Shown here: piece after piece, positions 25,001-31,183 of the stretch
How the letters are laid out: each line of letters opens with the position of its first letter
How positions within the stretch are numbered: position 1 is the stretch's first letter
Source of the DNA: Aurelia coerulea
Lineage: Eukaryota > Cnidaria > Scyphozoa > Semaeostomeae > Ulmaridae
Reading direction: 5' to 3'
Length of the DNA: 64,000 nt
Assembly (NCBI GenBank): GCA_039566865.1
Contig: CM076945.1
Coordinates: 6,871,501 to 6,935,500, forward strand
Program-made: the position numbers and the translations under genes
Notes under the pieces: model-generated
Databases searched by the model: none
What the model was told of the DNA's origin: nothing
Seen by the model: the letters and a program-made list of their open reading frames with translations, nothing else

Positions 25001-25266
25001 TCTCTTTCTAAGATACGCATACTTTCGTTCTGACAATTTATCAAGATCCCAAGTAACGTATACTTTAGTTATAAAAATTATTCTGCTTGCTTTTCAGTTA
25101 CAGAACAGACAAGAGTTTGGAATGGTATACAGCTTCTATAAGAGATCAATCCATGCGTGCTCGTCCAGTTTTGATTTCAGATGTTGTTGAGAAGGAAGGA
25201 ATTGCCAAAGAACAATTCACGAGGATTTCCCCATCATATTTTTATTCTGAACCTGAAGCACAGTAA
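929..25266 (+). CDS. Gene A: transmembrane EGF/mucin/SEA protein, multi-exon, 5' partial
   Basis: Visible exons encode about 1,150 residues. The order is two EGF modules, twelve tandem calcium-binding EGF modules (exon 7 is frameshifted), fourteen Ser/Thr/Pro-rich modules of 23-24 residues, one EGF, a SEA domain over three exons, one EGF, one transmembrane helix, and a cytoplasmic tail ending at TAA 25264-25266. Each junction has GT...AG sites and compatible phases; nearly all are phase 1. The layout resembles membrane mucins: a glycosylated extracellular stalk, a SEA module that in relatives self-cleaves, and a short tail. The protein probably sits at the cell surface, in adhesion, mucus or matrix; this is inferred from architecture only. 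The first exon in the window starts in mid-protein, so the N-terminus lies to the left. By comparison with gene B, VWD and further EGF exons are expected there. Exons between 5905 and 8510 could be missing from this model. Confidence 0.85.
1188..1440 (+). mobile_element. tRNA-derived SINE (Ser/Leu-like head)
   Basis: A-box-like TGGCTGAGTGGTCGAGG at about 1196 and B-box GGTTCGAATCC at about 1248, with a long variable arm as in class II tRNAs. The anticodon stem is poorly paired, so not a functional tRNA. The body has several ACGTTCGA units. Confidence 0.65.
1519..1640. repeat. Perfect 59-bp palindromic hairpin
   Basis: Arms 1519-1577 and 1582-1640 are exact complements by eye (TTATGGCATTTCGTCCC... 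/ ...GGGACGAAATGCCATAA) with a 4-base loop CTAT. GGATCGCATT occurs just outside on both sides. In the intron between EGF exons a and b. Confidence 0.92.
1695..1816. mobile_element. MITE family Y, degraded copy 3
   Basis: Carries TTTGCGTTTTCGCAAATCTT and the GTGACATCGAATCTGAGAC end in the opposite orientation. The other end is not recognisable. Confidence 0.55.
1935..1988 (+). repeat. Heptamer microsatellite (ACTGATT)n
   Basis: About seven units just upstream of EGF exon b. Confidence 0.9.
2017..2139 (+). CDS. Gene A EGF exon b
   Basis: An EGF module starting [10 protein letters not shown] and ending GTMSYCKG. The acceptor is TTTCAG and the donor is G|GTAAGC; 123 bp, phase 1-1. It lacks the usual E before the first Cys, so calcium binding is less certain. 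The partner in gene B is 54247-54369, with the same ending. Confidence 0.9.
2328..2362 (+). pseudogene. Relic of an EGF exon start
   Basis: A fragment reading [11 protein letters not shown] lies directly in front of intron sequence of the array type (ggatcttgttatac). It is the first third of an array EGF exon. If the flanking AG and GT were used, the piece would break the phase-1 pattern, so it is most likely a dead duplication edge. Confidence 0.7.
2429..2551 (+). CDS. Gene A array EGF exon 1
   Basis: First of the twelve near-identical [12 protein letters not shown] modules. Acceptor TTTTTCAG, donor G|GTAGGC, phase 1-1. It has CNTGYSGNG where the others read CDTGYSGNG. Confidence 0.9.
2718..2840 (+). 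CDS. Gene A array EGF exon 2
   Basis: Reads [12 protein letters not shown] (Ser for Asn at the third residue), otherwise the array consensus. Canonical splice sites, 123 bp, phase 1-1. Confidence 0.9.
3023..3145 (+). CDS. Gene A array EGF exon 3
   Basis: Variant with CHNNSTC and GYSGSG. Donor G|GTAAGG. It opens a run of four exon-plus-intron units repeating at exactly 307 bp. Confidence 0.9.
3330..3452 (+). CDS. Gene A array EGF exon 4
   Basis: Almost a copy of the preceding unit, including its intron. It has THDC where the others have THNC. Phase 1-1. Confidence 0.9.
3637..3759 (+). CDS. Gene A array EGF exon 5
   Basis: Array consensus with NTNGS rather than NTDGS. 307 bp after exon 4. 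Donor G|GTAGGC. Confidence 0.9.
3944..4066 (+). CDS. Gene A array EGF exon 6
   Basis: Reads the same as exon 5 at protein level. 307 bp after it; the most recent-looking duplicate pair in the array. Confidence 0.9.
4251..4372 (+). pseudogene. Gene A array EGF exon 7, 1-base deletion
   Basis: Both splice sites are intact, but the exon is 122 bp instead of 123. One base is missing where the other copies read GATATAGCGGAAAC (here GATATACGGAAAC). If included, translation shifts at DTGY and stops at TETE*. Skipping it keeps frame because its neighbours are phase 1-1. It could be a real lesion, a skipped exon, or an assembly/sequencing error. Confidence 0.85.
4558..4680 (+). CDS. Gene A array EGF exon 8
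   Basis: Full 123-bp array consensus ([17 protein letters not shown]). Acceptor TTTTCAG, donor G|GTAGGC. Confidence 0.9.
4863..4985 (+). CDS. Gene A array EGF exon 9
   Basis: Same protein sequence as exon 8. The intron after it carries the same GTTGTTGTTAATTGGAG segment seen after exon 8. Confidence 0.9.
5170..5292 (+). CDS. Gene A array EGF exon 10
   Basis: Array consensus; the donor context is ACTG|GTAAGG, not ACAG|GTAGGC. The reading frame runs open from here through the next intron into exon 11. That is an accident of low stop density in the duplicated introns. Confidence 0.9.
5476..5598 (+). CDS. Gene A array EGF exon 11
   Basis: Has TNNC where most copies have THNC. 123 bp with canonical sites, phase 1-1. 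Confidence 0.9.
5783..5905 (+). CDS. Gene A array EGF exon 12 (last of array)
   Basis: Ends GVNCSG instead of GVTCTG. The gene B exon at 48614-48736 has the same ending and is also the last EGF before the mucin exons, so these two are positional orthologues within the duplication. Confidence 0.9.
6976..7207. repeat. Long hairpin with polypurine/polypyrimidine apex
   Basis: Arms 6976-7029 and 7154-7207 pair almost completely (GGACTTGCTCCAAGTCTCGC). The segment between is a GGAAAG-rich purine run followed by a TTTC-rich pyrimidine run, so the apex is itself self-complementary. Confidence 0.85.
7449..8308 (-). mobile_element. LINE 3' fragment (reverse transcriptase C-terminus)
   Basis: On the - strand: [49 protein letters not shown], then after in-frame stops the downstream region containing [12 protein letters not shown] and a final CKCNAC. 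This is the C-terminal end of a CR1/Jockey-type LINE ORF2. The 3' end runs into an ACAACAACA tail at about 7450. Non-functional. Confidence 0.85.
8510..8578 (+). CDS. Gene A mucin-like exon 1
   Basis: A 69-bp phase 1-1 exon rich in Ser/Thr/Val/Pro ([18 protein letters not shown]). Acceptor TTTGCAG, donor T|GTATGT. A likely O-glycosylated stalk segment. Confidence 0.8.
9215..9283 (+). CDS. Gene A mucin-like exon 2
   Basis: 69 bp, phase 1-1, reading [19 protein letters not shown]. Acceptor TTTTGCAG, donor G|GTAAGA. Confidence 0.85.
9503..9574 (+). CDS. Gene A mucin-like exon 3
   Basis: First of the 72-bp class ([19 protein letters not shown]). Acceptor TTGTAG, donor A|GTAAGT, phase 1-1. Confidence 0.88.
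9742..9813 (+). CDS. Gene A mucin-like exon 4
   Basis: 72-bp copy, [18 protein letters not shown]. Acceptor CTTCTAG, donor A|GTAAGT. Confidence 0.88.
9957..10028 (+). CDS. Gene A mucin-like exon 5
   Basis: 72-bp copy, [18 protein letters not shown]. Acceptor TTTACAG, donor A|GTAAGT. Confidence 0.88.
10180..10251 (+). CDS. Gene A mucin-like exon 6
   Basis: 72-bp copy beginning with a Tyr codon where others have Ser ([10 protein letters not shown]). Acceptor TTTCTAG, donor T|GTAAGT. Confidence 0.88.
10385..10456 (+). CDS. Gene A mucin-like exon 7
   Basis: 72-bp copy with ATGLSSS at its end. It lies 205 bp after exon 6; the intron between is a near copy of the preceding one. Confidence 0.88.
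10621..10692 (+). CDS. Gene A mucin-like exon 8
   Basis: 72-bp copy, ending ATGLSPS. Acceptor TTTACAG, donor A|GTAAGT. Confidence 0.88.
10858..10929 (+). CDS. Gene A mucin-like exon 9
   Basis: 72-bp copy ending ATAPSSS. The intron before it is almost identical to that before exon 8. Confidence 0.88.
11068..11139 (+). CDS. Gene A mucin-like exon 10
   Basis: First of the second subfamily ([18 protein letters not shown]). Acceptor TTTGCAG, donor T|GTAAGT. Confidence 0.88.
11292..11363 (+). CDS. Gene A mucin-like exon 11
   Basis: Subfamily 2 copy ([18 protein letters not shown]). 224 bp repeat unit including the intron. Confidence 0.88.
11516..11587 (+). CDS. Gene A mucin-like exon 12
   Basis: Reads the same as exon 11 at protein level and lies exactly 224 bp after it, so very recently duplicated. 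Confidence 0.88.
11740..11811 (+). CDS. Gene A mucin-like exon 13
   Basis: Subfamily 2 copy with [16 protein letters not shown]. Donor G|GTATGG. Last of the dense array, again at a 224-bp spacing. Confidence 0.88.
12260..13880. mobile_element. hAT-like non-autonomous DNA transposon
   Basis: 1,621 bp bounded by terminal inverted repeats of about 45 bp (CCCAGGGGGGTCACTTGAAC). The 8-bp direct duplication ATTACATG lies at 12252-12259 and 13881-13888. Subterminal copies of ACCCAAAAGTATCAAAAA lie at both ends. An 8-bp target duplication fits the hAT superfamily. No transposase frame is visible. It lies in the intron between gene A mucin exons 13 and 14. Confidence 0.88.
14118..14303. mobile_element. 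MITE family X, copy 1
   Basis: About 186 bp with terminal repeats AATAGACTTTTTAGCTATTC; a near copy lies 1.1 kb downstream. Confidence 0.82.
15265..15447. mobile_element. MITE family X, copy 2
   Basis: Same interior as 14118-14303 (CTAACGCCACTCGATCGA) and the same termini, in the same intron. Confidence 0.82.
15704..15775 (+). CDS. Gene A mucin-like exon 14
   Basis: 72 bp, [20 protein letters not shown] type. Acceptor ATACAG, donor G|GTATGC. Its orthologue in gene B is 47738-47809, sharing TVPTTSA and the same donor sequence. It is separated from exon 13 by a 3.9-kb intron full of transposons. Confidence 0.9.
16106..16249 (-). pseudogene. LINE ORF2 C-terminal scrap
   Basis: On the - strand: [20 protein letters not shown], then GARL(stop)[16 protein letters not shown] and a stop, the closing motif of LINE ORF2 proteins ([11 protein letters not shown]). 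The Trp codon is now TAG. Confidence 0.75.
17559..17666 (+). CDS. Gene A EGF exon before SEA
   Basis: A 36-residue EGF of the non-calcium type ([19 protein letters not shown], then [13 protein letters not shown]) with six cysteines. Acceptor GCTAG, donor A|GTAAGT, phase 1-1. Gene B 46608-46715 differs by only a few residues. Confidence 0.92.
18141..18477. mobile_element. PIF/Harbinger-like MITE
   Basis: 337 bp, terminal repeats AGCCGGTTTTCCACTAGGCG extending about 50 bp, flanked by a 3-bp TAA duplication typical of PIF/Harbinger. In the intron before the gene A SEA domain. Confidence 0.82.
18627..18778 (+). CDS. Gene A SEA domain exon 1
   Basis: Begins [19 protein letters not shown] and contains the helical Y-x-x-L segment [11 protein letters not shown]. 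Acceptor TTTCAG, donor GAG|GTAAGA, phase 1 to 0. N-terminal half of a SEA (sperm protein, enterokinase, agrin) fold; two N-linked sites are possible. Confidence 0.88.
19033..19386. mobile_element. MITE, relative of 46159-46489
   Basis: Ends resemble CGTAAAATCTCTATT and its complement. An inner segment CTTATTCAATTTCGGA (reverse strand) is shared with the 46159 element. Diverged. Lies in a gene A SEA intron. Confidence 0.6.
19541..19602 (+). CDS. Gene A SEA domain exon 2
   Basis: 62 bp, [20 protein letters not shown], phase 0 to 2. Acceptor TTCTTAG, donor AG|GTATGC. It gives the strand preceding the SEA cleavage loop. Confidence 0.88.
19971..20345 (+). mobile_element. Probable LINE 3' end
   Basis: A short frame ([20 protein letters not shown], then [11 protein letters not shown]) followed by a 3' region ending in ATTCTGAA-type tandem repeats, as in L2/CR1-like tails. 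Nested in a gene A intron. The family is uncertain. Confidence 0.55.
20985..21121 (+). CDS. Gene A SEA domain exon 3 (cleavage motif)
   Basis: Continues [22 protein letters not shown] fits the SEA self-cleavage pattern G-S-[VIL]-x-x known from MUC1-type modules (established for the family, inferred here). Acceptor ATCATAG, donor G|GTAACA, phase 2 to 1. Confidence 0.88.
21678..21809 (+). CDS. Gene A membrane-proximal EGF exon
   Basis: Calcium-binding-type EGF starting [11 protein letters not shown], ending [11 protein letters not shown]. Acceptor AATCTAG, donor G|GTAAAT, 132 bp, phase 1-1. The SEA-EGF-TM order is the one seen in vertebrate membrane mucins. Confidence 0.92.
22743..22940. repeat. 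Hairpin-forming inverted repeat
   Basis: About 200 bp; outer arms TTGTTGGGGAGA/TCTCCCCAACAA and inner arms TTAATGCTCATGCGC/GCGCATGAGCATTAA. Probably a MITE. Confidence 0.6.
23091..23583. mobile_element. Inverted-repeat element in gene A intron
   Basis: Arms of about 45 bp: AAATCTGATAAGTAATTG...GCAAGAAAGTC at the left and its complement (GACTTTCTTGC...CAATTACTTGTCAGATTT) at the right. Boundaries approximate. Confidence 0.6.
23883..24057. mobile_element. Tc1/mariner-like MITE
   Basis: 175 bp, ends CAGTGGAGCCTCCAT and TGGAGGTTCCACT, TA before it, internal ACGGACACCTC repeats. In the intron before the gene A transmembrane exon. Confidence 0.78.
24134..24233 (+). CDS. Gene A transmembrane exon
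   Basis: Encodes one hydrophobic helix ([20 protein letters not shown]) followed by RRRRRK, a stop-transfer that sets type I topology. Acceptor TTGTAG, donor AA|GTAAGC, phase 1 to 2. Confidence 0.93.
24283..24701. mobile_element. MITE with CACGTTTTTTTTATAAGAAA ends
   Basis: About 420 bp, inverted termini with TA outside, interior rich in TAGTACTA and TTTCTTAA. Lies between the gene A transmembrane and tail exons. Confidence 0.72.
25098..25266 (+). CDS. Gene A cytoplasmic tail, terminal exon
   Basis: Reads [31 protein letters not shown], then [16 protein letters not shown] and TAA. Three Tyr residues (YTAS, SYFYS) are possible phosphorylation sites. The core S-M-R-A-R-P-V and FTRI-P-YF-SEP recurs in both gene B tails, which suggests a selected intracellular signal, function unknown. 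No AATAAA was seen in the next several hundred bases. Confidence 0.92.
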
Positions 25267-25363
25267 TTTTCTGAGCAAGAATTTCTTAACATCACCAGTT
25301 TGTCAAAAGGATGTGATCTTTTTACTGAACGATTTTTCAGTTGTAGAGTTTTTGCCTTGAAGA

Positions 25364-27010
25364 AACGACGCTGGCGTCAAAGAACGTTTTATCAGTTCTT
25401 GCCAAAGCATTTGAAAATATTTTAACATTTTTTATTACATTCATTTTAAGCGTGCTGTACGTTTATCGCCAAGAAAATAATGTTTTAGAATAGCAGAATT
25501 ATGATTGAATATAAGTTGCTTATAAGGAAGCAATGTTATTAGTTTTAGTTAATTCGCATGTAATGCTTTTGTAGTAAAATTATCGCATAATTTTTAACCC
25601 ACTGTCATCTGTCATGCAAATCAAACATTCCGGAGAATTTTATGGTGTCCTTTACAAAATTTCTGTTTGCCGAAGTCATCTTTCAAAACTTCTGTCACAA
25701 GACTTGCCTATCATTATCGTAGACAGTCCTTATTGAAGGGAATTTTTTACGTTTGTTAAATTTAACGCTTTTTCCGTGTTTTTTGACAGGATCTGTGACG
25801 CAAAAATTGACCTTCAAATACCAAAACCATATCTAGTTCTGAAAACCCCACCAAGGTCCTCTTTCTTTAAGATCAGGGGCTAGAAAACTGTCTTTTTCTG
25901 CCATCAATTACGTTGAAGTGACAAAATCTTCGGCGCTTGATTTGCATGTTTCGATGACTTGAATTACGCAATATTATTAGGCGACTTGAACTAAATTTTA
26001 GCTTCAAACCTAGAAAGACTAGAAATTTTTAGAAATATTTTTAAAATAATGCTTTTGTAGTATGTATTTATAACTTTTTATCATGTTGTTTTATGCATAT
26101 TTTATACTGCAAACATTGGAAACATACATCACAACATATTTATCCATCATAAATTAAACGTCAAATTTGGATAATTGTTCATGCTTTATTATGTCAAGAT
26201 TGTTAAAAATAGTTCTTGTTATCAAGAGGAACGACGAACCTGAGTTTCCAGCCAGTGAAACCCCCTTGAAGCATCATATTTTGAGAGTTCATTCGAAGCT
26301 GTTCTATGCAATATAAGGTGAAAATATTTTGCAGAACGGTTCGCTTGTTGGGTGGTTTTCTAACGGAAGATGATTTTGTACTGATTTGGAGAAAAAAGCA
26401 AAATTTGGGTGAGACTCTGAGGCAGACTATATTCTGCGTTGGGGAGGATAAGGTTTGGGGTGAAATGGAACATTTGAGAAATTCATTAATTTCACTGTTA
26501 TTGTGCTTTTGTGGAGGAAAATCATTTTTTACCGTGAACAAGGACAATCTCATTCATCGAAAAAGCTGCAAGTTTACAACCAAGCTTGCTCAAATTTTTG
26601 AAGATCAAAATTCAAGCGGCTCTTTTTGCCACCCTCTGACACACTTTGCCCCACTCCATCCCATTGCTGCAAAGATCGATTGTCGTCAATATCATGTTCC
26701 TTTTCATAGAGCATACGACCCTGTGATTATTTCTTCGATTTCATGGGAAGATTTTTGGAAACACCATAATACTTTTCGAATTGAAGGACAAGGCCTTGAC
26801 CTGATGTAGGTACTTCTTTTAGAGACGTTCCGTAGTGAGACCAAGATATATCGAAATTCTAGGGTTTGTAGAGGCCCACTCCAACAATCACATGACGCTC
26901 TTGGAGGCTTGAAGAGCTTCAGGAACTAAGACTCGCTCGTCGTTCCACTTATAACGTTTGAAGACATACCCTGTTCATTAGACACATCACATTCATAGTT
27001 TTACTTTGCA
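25364..27010. repeat. Gene A-side 3' flank arm of inverted duplication
   Basis: Aligns in reverse with about 35400-37520. Shared blocks include GAAACGACGCTGGCGTCAAA (25370s against 37510s), CAGAATTATGA (25497 against 37370s), CATGCAAATCAA, AAATTTGGATAA (26164 against 36508) and CGTCGTTCCACTT (26939 against 35435). Diverged, with a MITE insertion on the other arm. Confidence 0.75.
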
Positions 27011-27228
27011 CATGTAAGTTTATATCATCAGAATACGAGCATATGTATCAACGATTTCTTTATAATGAACTTTCCTGCTGCACTTCTAACACTGTATGCA
27101 TTTCTGTGAACTATGGCCTTGCTGATATTCTGTTTTACAAAGAGATCCGTTTCACCTCCGATTGCCACATTTCTCGCAGTATTACGGAGGACGATAAAAA
27201 CTATTTTCATTGCTTTCAACTTCTTCTA

Positions 27229-27854
27229 CCGGGTGAGCCAGAAAAAATTTCCCGCTTTTGAAAATTCATAGCATCAAGAGTACTGGGTGGATTGGAATGA
27301 ATCAATACTTGCTTGACAGCCAAAAGATTGAAGTATGTTTGTGATTTTTCTCTCTTTGTTACGCGCACTGGAAAAATTGGTAAATTCAAGTTTACAAAAA
27401 CTTTTTGGTTGCAAAATGAATGAAAAAGGCCGAAAATCTTTTATCAAATCATAAGGACTCATCGCTCAGCACAACAGAGTAAATGCAACTTCTCATGGGT
27501 GAAAGATATCGTATGCACATCTATAGACATGACATTGAAAATCTTTAGTATCTGTTTGAAAATCTATGTCTTATAACTCTTGAGAGAGGTGAAACGCCTG
27601 TGCGTATTGTCCTGTGTGAGGAGAGTCCTAACGTCCTAACGACTTGATCAAGTGTTTACGTCCATTCTAGTCATTTTGCAACCTTGACATTTTTGTCAAG
27701 GTCAATGTACCTATGTTTGCAGTGCTCGTAAGAAGACGAAAAGAATCACAAAAATACTTCGATCTTTTAACTAGAATTTGAATCATTCAAATCCAAGAAG
27801 TACTTGTGGTGCTACACATTTTCGAAAGTGGGAACTTTTTTCTGGCTCACCCGG
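27229..27854. mobile_element. Inverted-repeat element with TA flanks
   Basis: 626 bp, terminal repeats CCGGGTGAGCCAGAAAAAA on both ends, TA outside. No transposase seen. Confidence 0.82.
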
Positions 27855-28574
27855 TATTATTCCACATTATTCGACCATTCCGTGTTATAATCAAGACATG
27901 TTATTCAACGAGTCTATGTCACGGGGGGAGGTTGGCTAAATTTTGGGTAGGGGTCTGGCATATTCAAAGTGGTACCGTTGGCTAGATTAATTTTTACGAA
28001 AACAGTACCATTGCCCAGACAAATTTCTATTTTACTATGGAAGAAGACCCCTCTCTCCTCGTGGTCCATGTTAACATTGGAGTCGTCTGCAAGTCTAGTA
28101 ACGCAATTTGGGGTTCAATATTGGCCCCAGAAGCAGAGCGCGCGCCCCCCAAAAATGGGGAATAATTTCGGCCTACCCCGTTTTACGCCGTAACTCCGTT
28201 TTGCGAGGAGCAAACGGCCGCGGCATGTCAAAAATCGACGGAAAACTGTATTCTTTCACTAAAACACTTTTAATCTCCAATTTATCTCTAAAATTCGCCG
28301 AATAACGAGCCATTCTATTTTCAAAGCTGTGGGGGAAATCCTCGAAAATTTCAACTTAGGCCCTTTTTCCACCCAAATGGGTTGTGCTCGTTTTCCTACT
28401 AAATGCACTTGCTAACCCCGGATTAATGATTAAATCTTAAAAAGGGCTAGAATAGACTCAAAGTGTTTGGATTTCTCAATTTATATACTAGCGCTAGAGC
28501 AACGACCATTTTTCGTCGATTATCGTTGCCTAGCAAACTGCAAATCCATAATGGGGCGCATCTTGCCATATATT

Positions 28575-29046
28575 GGCAAGATTTCAGTTGTTGGGGATAC
28601 GTGCAAGCTCAAGTTGACGAGGACGTGGATAAATGAACGCATGCGTAGTGTGTAAATTTTTGCTTACGTCAGACATCGAAACGAAACCACATCCGCTACA
28701 GAACAATCAATTTTTGATGAGAGAACACTGGGAAAAGTTTTCATTCAGAATCACTCGCGATAGCGTTTCATGGATAACCAGGTTAAGAAATGATATTCAT
28801 ATGCCAACTTAGCTTTGCTTCGTTTGTTTCAAATGGCCTCCTTTAAATGTTGTCGAAATGGGTCTAATAACGGGTCTTTCCATAGCACAGAGCGCTGCCG
28901 CTATCTTGTTTTGCCTAGGCCAATTTATCTGGCTGAATTATGTCCACAGCGCATGCGTTCATAGTCCCCGTGCTGATTGGCTGTCAAGTTGACCCAAAAA
29001 CAAAGCTGAAAAACAATACGGGGAGTACCATGTATCCCCAACAACA
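28575..29046. mobile_element. Inverted-repeat element with GTTGTTGGGGATAC ends
   Basis: Ends share GTTGTTGGGGATAC and inner segments TCAAGTTGAC and GAACGCATGCG in mirror order, about 470 bp. Boundaries approximate. Confidence 0.6.
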
Positions 29047-29664
29047 GGGTGTTCATTTAGACTGATTACGACAGTAATCGCTATTCAAAACGAGACTATT
29101 ACACCAGACCGAGACCGCTCTTACTGGGACTCATAATATTACGGCAATATTTTTGGACTGATTTTTTTCACTTTTGAACGCCCTTGGGAACGAGGCTGCT
29201 ATACACAGCCATGTACAAAGTATACAACAAAATACAACGCCATTAGAATCTCTGCAAATTCGATTGATTGATGTTGACCAACGGAAACTCGAAGCTCAAA
29301 GCAGAGTTTCAAGGAGCTTGGCCGGACAGAACAAAGTCTTATGAACAAGAATACCATGAAAACAGTTGGCGACGATATCAAATTTTGTACGTAGGTACTA
29401 TTTTGCTGCCTTCGCTAAGCATTAACTGATTTATTGTGAAGTTTTCAAATCAATGTGCTTCATTTGAAAAACAAATGTTTGTGCTTTTCTGCGCCTAGCC
29501 CTTATCGAAACGAGGCAGGCATAGTCAAAATAATGGCGTTTGATTATGAGTCGTAGTTAGGAGCGTCCGGCAGTATTTCATAGCGATAACTACGACCATA
29601 TCAAGTCTAATTCGGCTTCGTGACCAGCGTATGACGTCAGTGGAGGTTGCCATAGTGGAGGTTT

Positions 29665-29830
29665 TGCGGTTAAGGTGGATCTGCACTTAAGGTGGTTCAC
29701 TACCGAAAATTTCAAAATGACGAAACAGCGATAAGGTGGCTCACTACCAAGTGAAAATAGGTAAAAACACACAAAAAACAATCGGTTAAAGTGGCTACCA
29801 ATAAAACGTTAAGGTGGCTCCTCGCTACCA
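29665..29830 (+). repeat. Diverged tandem units TTAAGGTGGCTCACTACC
   Basis: Five or so irregularly spaced copies of the motif TTAAGGTGG(C/T)TC. No gene is associated. Confidence 0.6.
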
Positions 29831-30010
29831 AAAACTTTCACACACTTGGTGTCCTGTCGCCCATGGTTATCTATGCAAAAAGATGCTTATGCTGAAAGTT
29901 TACCGTTACAGGATCTAAGAAAACCGTTTTATATTACAAAAGTTTTCTGGTATGAAACGGGTCAATTTCGTTATTCGTGGTATATGTACCGTTTCTAAGC
30001 TTTGCTGGGG

Positions 30011-30424
30011 CTACTCTCGAGTACCGAATTAACCGGGGGGGGTGAGAATAATCGGAGGGGTTAGAAATGGTTCAATATAATGATAATCGGGGGGGGCTAG
30101 AACAATGGGGGGTGGTGGTTGGAAAAATTGAAAACAGCCGTTATTCGTTTTCTTAGTTAAACACGTATCTTTTTTATATTAGTCATGTTACTAACACAGC
30201 GTACTTCCTTTCTCGCGTGCGGGTCAGACAAACAAAGCAGAATAAAGTTAATAAATACAGTTAGTAAATTTGCTTGGCAGGAGTTATTGAAAAATTGTGT
30301 TCACTGTCATTTCTTTTTTTCAAGAATTAATAAAAGGCGGGTTGAAATAAAAGTGCCTGGTTGGAACATTTTTCAAAAATTAATAAGCGGGGGGGGGGGG
30401 CAATTATTCGGTACTGGAGAGTAC
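30011..30424. mobile_element. Inverted-repeat element with GTACCGAAT ends
   Basis: Termini TACTCTCGAGTACCGAATTA and the complement of TTATTCGGTACTGGAGAGTA, each bordered inside by G-runs. Exact boundaries uncertain. Confidence 0.6.
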
Positions 30425-30748
30425 CTCAATATTGTTCCCTGTCAGAGCCTGTCAGGATGAATTCTGTTACCGGTACCAGCCTTATCAGTACTATGCCAAA
30501 AGCTTAAAGAATCTATTTTAACTAGCATATCTTAATGTCCATGTCTTTGTTGATCTTTGTTGCCGCCCGCCATTTTCATGGGCCATGAAAATGGCGAGAC
30601 AAAGGCCAACCAAGAGATTGCACGTGCATTGCAAAGCATGCTGGTTGAGTGCCAGTTATCAAAGAAATTAGAAGTGGATATTTACGAACACATACCAGCT
30701 TTACATACAAGTTTATATCAACGTTCGATCAACCTAAATTTTCTGATA

Positions 30749-31183
30749 CAGTAAGAACCCGCAAAATCGAAACCATTTTATAAGAAAAATCAGGCTGCTT
30801 TTTTTGATAAATGGTTCCTTCATATAAGAAACTTCTCAGGCTCATTTTAGGGAGGTTTCTTATAGGAGGAACCCAAATAAATTCACATTTAATAATCTTT
30901 GTTAAAATTAGGTACCAAAAATTGTTTAGAGATTTTATCCAAAAGCATATTTATCTTTGTACTTAATATGTATGCTACGTTGAGTAATTTTAGAGGAAAC
31001 AAGAACATACCGTTCAATAGTGGTTGCTCCGGGTTTTTTTTATATTGAAATTGAAATCACTAAAGGTTTCTTAACCATGTGATAAGAAACCTTTCAGCCC
31101 GTTTCCAGATTAGTAACTTTTTAAACAGAAACTAAACAGCCTGTTTTGAAAAAAAATGGTTTCTATTTTGCGGGTTCTTACTG
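30749..31183. mobile_element. MITE with CAGTAAGAACCCGC ends
   Basis: 435 bp, TA flanks, terminal repeats over 30 bp (CAGTAAGAACCCGCAAAAT). Intergenic. Confidence 0.83.
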
